This document shows positions 59,733 to 64,000 of a stretch of DNA of 64,000 nt, piece by piece (the first letter of the stretch is position 1; each line of letters opens with the position of its first letter). This DNA is from Cherax quadricarinatus (lineage: Eukaryota; Arthropoda; Malacostraca; Decapoda; Parastacidae). A model generated the notes under the pieces. That model did no database searches. It worked only from the letters and a program-made list of their open reading frames with translations, and was not told the origin of the DNA. The position numbers and the translations under genes are program-made. Where the stretch lies: the NCBI RefSeq assembly GCF_038502225.1, contig NC_091372.1, positions 8,544,482-8,608,481 of the forward strand, given 5' to 3'.

Positions 59733-59992
59733 GTCTGGTGGCCTGGTGGTTAACGCTCTCGCTTCACACGGTGAGGGCCTGGGTTCGATTCCCAGCCAGA
59801 GTAGAAACATTGGACGTGTTTCTTTCCACCTGTTGTCTATGTTCCCCATCAGTAAAATGGGTACCTGGGTGTTAGTCGACTGGTGTGGGTCGCATCCTGG
59901 GACACTGACCTAAGGAGGCCTGGTCACAGACCGGGCCGCGGGGGCGTTGACCCCCGGAACTCTCTCCAGGTAAACTCCAGGTAAACATATAC
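59733..59992 (+). mobile_element. tRNA-derived SINE with LINE family D tail
   Basis: tRNA-like head 59733-59804: box A GTGGCCTGGTGGTTAACGC, loop TTCACAC, box B GGTTCGATTCC (59782-59792), T-arm CTGGG/CCCAG and acceptor-like TCTGG/CCAGA. The body shares GTACCTGGGTGTTAGTCGAC with 8535; the tail shares GGGCCGCGGGGGCGTTGACC with LINE D and ends in two copies of CCAGGTAAACT. Confidence 0.85.
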
Positions 59993-60331
59993 CTCAACAC
60001 ACCACTTATCTTTTTTCCTTCATCAATTCTGTGATAAACCTCATCCTTCATAAATCCATCTACTGACATGTCAACTCCCAGATATCTGAAAACATTCACT
60101 TCTTCCATATTGCTCCTCTCCAGTTTAATATCCAATTTTTCTTTATCTAAATCATTCGATAACCTCATCACCTTACTCTTTTCTATGTTCACTTTCAACT
60201 TTCTACCTTCACACACACTCCCAAACTCGTCCACTAACCTTTGCAATTTTTCTTTAGAATCTTCCATAGCACAATATCATCAGCAAAAAGTAACTGAATC
60301 AATTCCCATTTTGTATTTAACTAACCATAAT

Positions 60332-61611
60332 TTAACCCTTTGACTGTCGCAAGCCCCTTTCTGAAACTGTCATTCTCTGTCGAAAAATTTTGGGAAAAAA
60401 ATTATTTTTTCTTATGAAATGATAGAGAATCTTTTCCCGATGGTAATGACACCAATAGTACGAAATTTGGTCGAGAACTCACGGAATTACAGTCCCGCGA
60501 AGTTAGTGGTCTTGGCGACATATATGCATCGACGATTTCGCCGACTTTGAGCCATATTTTTGGCCAATTCCTTTGTTCCAGTTGTCCAAACTCATAGCCA
60601 TTTCTTTAGAACTACTTTTTCTATCACTTGAGTACAAGAAACTGCCCTTTTACCAATTTGAACTACCCAATAAAGTGGTCAGAAATTGGCAATTTGGCCA
60701 ATTTCATGCAAATTAAATAAGATGCCAATTTCAAAATAGGGTTCAGAATAAACAGTGTAGACATTCTTGGCACTAAAATAACATACCTTCTGTTTATTAG
60801 TCACATCTCTAGGCCCCTCTTATATTGCTATTGCTTTCTATTTTGATTTTTTATTCATACAAAAAATAGAAGATTTACTGTTATGCAGACTACTGCATTA
60901 TTGTAAAAATGGTATAAATAATATCGGTGCACTAGTGAAAGAATATTAGACTCCCTAGTTGACGTGTATTGGACGGGTGGTGTGATTTGCTTGCTCTTGA
61001 ACGTTGGTAAAAATCGAACATTTCCACTAATTTGAGCTGAATTTCAAGGTCGTTTTCATTGTGAAACTAATCAAAATCATCTCTATTTCTGTAATATGTT
61101 TTCCATTTTATCACACGAGACCATGAAAACGAGAATACAAAGATAAATACTATACCAAAATACGCCTCAAAGTCGGGGTTTTATTACAAAAAAACGGTCA
61201 GTTTTTTTTTTTCAATTATGCACTGCGTGCTGCAGGATTTTTTTATATGGTTCACACTGACCACACAGACCCATTCTCTCACATGTGGGCCTACCAGCTT
61301 TCTACTGCTTGATTTGAAGCCGCTAGAATTATTGAGTATATATATGTCCAAAACACTGGCTTGTAAGACATATATATACAGTGGACCCCCGCATAACGAT
61401 CACCTCCCAATGCGACCAATTATGTAAGTGTATTTATGTAAGTGCGTTTGTACGTGTATGTTTGGGGGTCTGAAATGGACTAATCTACTTCACAATATTC
61501 CTTATGGGAACAAATTCAGTCAGTACTGGCACCTGAACATACTTCTGGAATGAAAAAATATCGTTAACCGGGGGTCCACTGTATATATGATCAAAACAGT
61601 CAGAGGGTTAA
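60332..61611. mobile_element. piggyBac-like MITE, family 1 (copy c, diverged)
   Basis: TTAA at 60332-60335 and 61608-61611; ends CCCTTTGACTGTCGCAA and CAGTCAGAGGG. More diverged than copies a and b, and contains a mariner-type MITE near its right end. Removing it restores the RTE host sequence. Confidence 0.85.
61379..61581. mobile_element. mariner/Tc1-type MITE (GGACCCCC family, copy b)
   Basis: CAGTGGACCCCC / GGGGGTCCACTG at TA; 203 bp, same length as copy a at 34128-34330. Confidence 0.85.
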
Positions 61612-61867
61612 TCCCACCCCTCTTCTGAACACCCTAGCATTTACTTCTCTTACAACCCCATCTATAAATATATTAAGCAACCATGGTGACATTACACATC
61701 CCTGTCTAAGACCTACTTTTACCGGGAAGTATTCTCCCTCTCTTCTACACACCCTAACCTGAGCCTCACTATCCTCATAAAAATCTCTTTACAGCATTTA
61801 GTAACTTACCACCTATTCCATATACTTGCAACATCTGCCACACTGTTCCCCTATCCACTCTCTCATA

Positions 61868-64000
61868 TTTTTTCTTTTTTTTAACAAGTCGGCCGTCTCC
61901 CACCGAGGCAGGGTGACCCAAAAAAGAAAGAAAATCCCCAAAAAGAAAATACTTTCATCATTCAACACTTTCACCACACTCACACATTATCACTGTTTTT
62001 GCAGAGGTGCTCAGAATACAACAGTTTAGAAGCATATACATATAAAGATACACAACATATCCCTCCAAACTGCTAATATCCCAAACCCCTCCTTTAAAGT
62101 GCAGGTATTGCACTTCCCATTTCCAGGAATCAAGTCCGACTATAAGAAAATAACCGGTTTCCCTGAATCCCTTCACTAAATATTACCCTGCTCACACCCC
62201 AACAGATCGTCAGGTCCCAAGTACCATTCTTCTCCATTCACTCCTATCTAACACGCTCACGCACGCTTGCTGGAAGTCCAAGCCCCTCGCCCAAAAAACC
62301 TCCTTTACCCCCTCTCTTCAACCCTTTCGAGGACGACCCCTACCCCGCCTTCCTTCCCCTATAAATTTATATGCTTTCCATGTCATTCTACTTTGATCCA
62401 TTCTCTCTAAATGACCAAACCACCTCAACAACCCCTCTTAAGTCCTCTTGACTAATACTTTTATTAACTCCACACCTTCCCCTAATTTCCACACTCCGAA
62501 TTTTCTGCATAATATTTACACACATTGCCCTTAGACAGGACATCTCCACTGCCTCCAACTGCCTCCTCGCTGCTGCATTCACAACCCAAGCTTCACACCC
62601 ATGTAAGAGTGTTGGCACTACTTTACTTTCATAAATTCCCTTCTTTGCCTCCATAGATAATGTTTTTTGACTCCTCATATACCTCAATGCACCACTTACC
62701 TTTTTCCTTCATCAATTCTATGATTAACCTCATCCTTCAAAAATCCATCCGCCGACACGTCAACTCCCAAGTATCTGAAAACATTCACTTCTTCCATACT
62801 ACTCCTTCCCAATTTGATATCCAATTTTTCTTTATCTAAATCATTCGATAACCTCATCACCTTACTCTTTTCTATGTTCACTTTCAACTTTCTACCTTTA
62901 CACATACTCCCAAACTCATCCACTAACCTTTGCAATTTTTCTTTAGAATCTCCCATAAGCACAGTATCATCAGCAAAAAGTAAGTGTGTCAATTCCCATT
63001 TTGCATTTGATTCCCCATAATTTAATCCCACCCCTCTCCCAAATACCCTAGCATTTACTTGTTTTACAACCCCATCTATAAATATATTAAACAACCATGG
63101 TGACATTGCACATCCCTGTCTAAGACCTACTTTTACCGGGAAGTAGTCTCCCTCGCTTCTACACATCCTAACCTGAGCCTCATAGTGAGTATCCTCATAA
63201 AAACTCTTTGCAGCATTCAGTAACTTACCACCTATTCCATATACTTGCAACATCTGCCGCATTGCTCCCCTATCCACTGTATCATATGCCTTTTCTAAAT
63301 CCATAAATGCAATAAAAACTTCCCTACCTTTATCTAAATACTGTTCACGTATATGCCTCACTGTAAACACTTTATCTACACATCCCCTACCCACTCTGAA
63401 ACCTCCTTGCTCATCCACAATCCTACATTCTGTCTTACCTCTAATTCTTTCAATTATAACCTTATACACTTTTCCTAGTATACTAAACTTATTCCTCTAT
63501 AATTTTTACAATCTCTTTTGTCCCCCTTCCCTTTATATAAAGGAACTATACATGCTCTCTGCCAATCCCTAGGTACCTTCCCTTCTTTCATACATTTATT
63601 AAACAAAAGTACCAACCACTCCAACACTATATCCCCCCCTGCTTTTAACATTTCTGTCATGATCCCATCAGTTCCAGCTGCTTTACCCCCTTTCATTCTA
63701 CATAATGCCTCACGTACCTCCCCCACACTTACATTCTGCTCTTCTTCACTCCTAAAAGATGGTATACCTCCCTGGCCAGTGCATGAAATTACCATCTCCC
63801 TTTCTTCCTCAACATTTAAAAGTTCCTCAAAATATTCTCGCCATCTACCTAATACCTCCCTCTCCCCATCTACTAACTCCCCTACTCTGTTTTTAACTGA
63901 CAAATCCATATGTTCCCTAGGCTTTCTTAACTTGTTTAACTCACTCCAAAATTTTTTCTTATTTTCATTAAAATTTCTTGACTGCCTCTCCCACTCTATC
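61868..64000 (-). pseudogene. RTE family A LINE, runs past window end
   Basis: Inserted in the RTE at its left. 3' UTR CAAGTCGGCCGTCTCCCACC, then C-terminus (VNAAARRQLEAVEMSCLRAM), RT with LLFADDTVLMGDS (62960) and GLRQGCAMSPWLFNIFIDG (63100), an insertion of about 5 nt that changes FYEDSEAQV to FYEDTHYEAQV, and KAAGTDGIMTEM. Frame breaks near 62430, 62690 and 63470. Confidence 0.85.

Larger units (their letters stand above)
58955..61868 (-). pseudogene. RTE family A LINE hosting several insertions
   Basis: 3' UTR at the left (CAAGTCTTCCATCTCCCACC), C-terminal RT (LYGCEAWVVNAAVRR) at 59640, interrupted by a SINE (59733-59992), RT core at 60000-60331, a piggyBac-like MITE (60332-61611), RT again (GLRQGC, FYEDSEAQVRV region) at 61612-61860, then cut by a second RTE at 61868. 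Many frame breaks. Confidence 0.8.

Noticed and set aside
59733..59804. Working tRNA gene (Val-like, CAC loop)
   Set aside because: Anticodon stem does not pair cleanly and the body continues into a SINE.

Overview
The window is a gene-poor, repeat-saturated piece of an animal nuclear genome. My inference is a decapod crustacean: the LINE, SINE, Penelope-like and MITE families, the long (GT)n tracts and the very large introns all fit. That is recognition from the sequence, not a database result. One assembly gap of 100 N lies at 10485-10584.

The only host gene I can support runs on the + strand from 17285 to 58284. Sixteen exons chain together with AG/GT junctions and fully compatible phases, giving about 4.34 kb of coding sequence (about 1,445 codons), open at both ends. 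The long seventh exon (30473-32339) carries a SPRY/B30.2 domain. Later exons carry a short RVG...KVQW module, a proline/serine-rich linker and a UBA-like helical segment split over two exons. This order matches the middle of the giant HECT-type E3 ubiquitin ligase HECTD4. The catalytic HECT domain and the N-terminus lie outside the window.

Layout. 1-2768: CR1-like LINE copies running into (CA/TG)n microsatellites. 3179-7185: fold-back SINEs and a cluster of Penelope-like element (PLE) terminal repeats carrying hammerhead-ribozyme-like folds. 7380-10415: CR1-like 3' ends and a tRNA-derived SINE. 10416-17110: a CR1-like fragment, three piggyBac-like TTAA MITEs and a 23-bp minisatellite. 17285-58284: the HECTD4-like gene, its introns filled with RTE-like LINE copies of two families, SINEs, mariner-type MITEs, three minisatellites and a PLE with RT and GIY-YIG remnants. 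58311-64000: a 355-bp tandem duplication, then a nest of two RTE copies, a SINE, a piggyBac-like MITE and a mariner-type MITE.

The most interesting layer is non-coding. (1) Minimal hammerhead-like motifs recur with covarying stems I and II. (2) Many retroelements sit as fold-backs (near-perfect inverted repeats) yet are flanked by 11-15 bp target duplications, so they seem to have been retroposed as palindromes. (3) SINE and LINE 3' ends are shared in two independent pairs.
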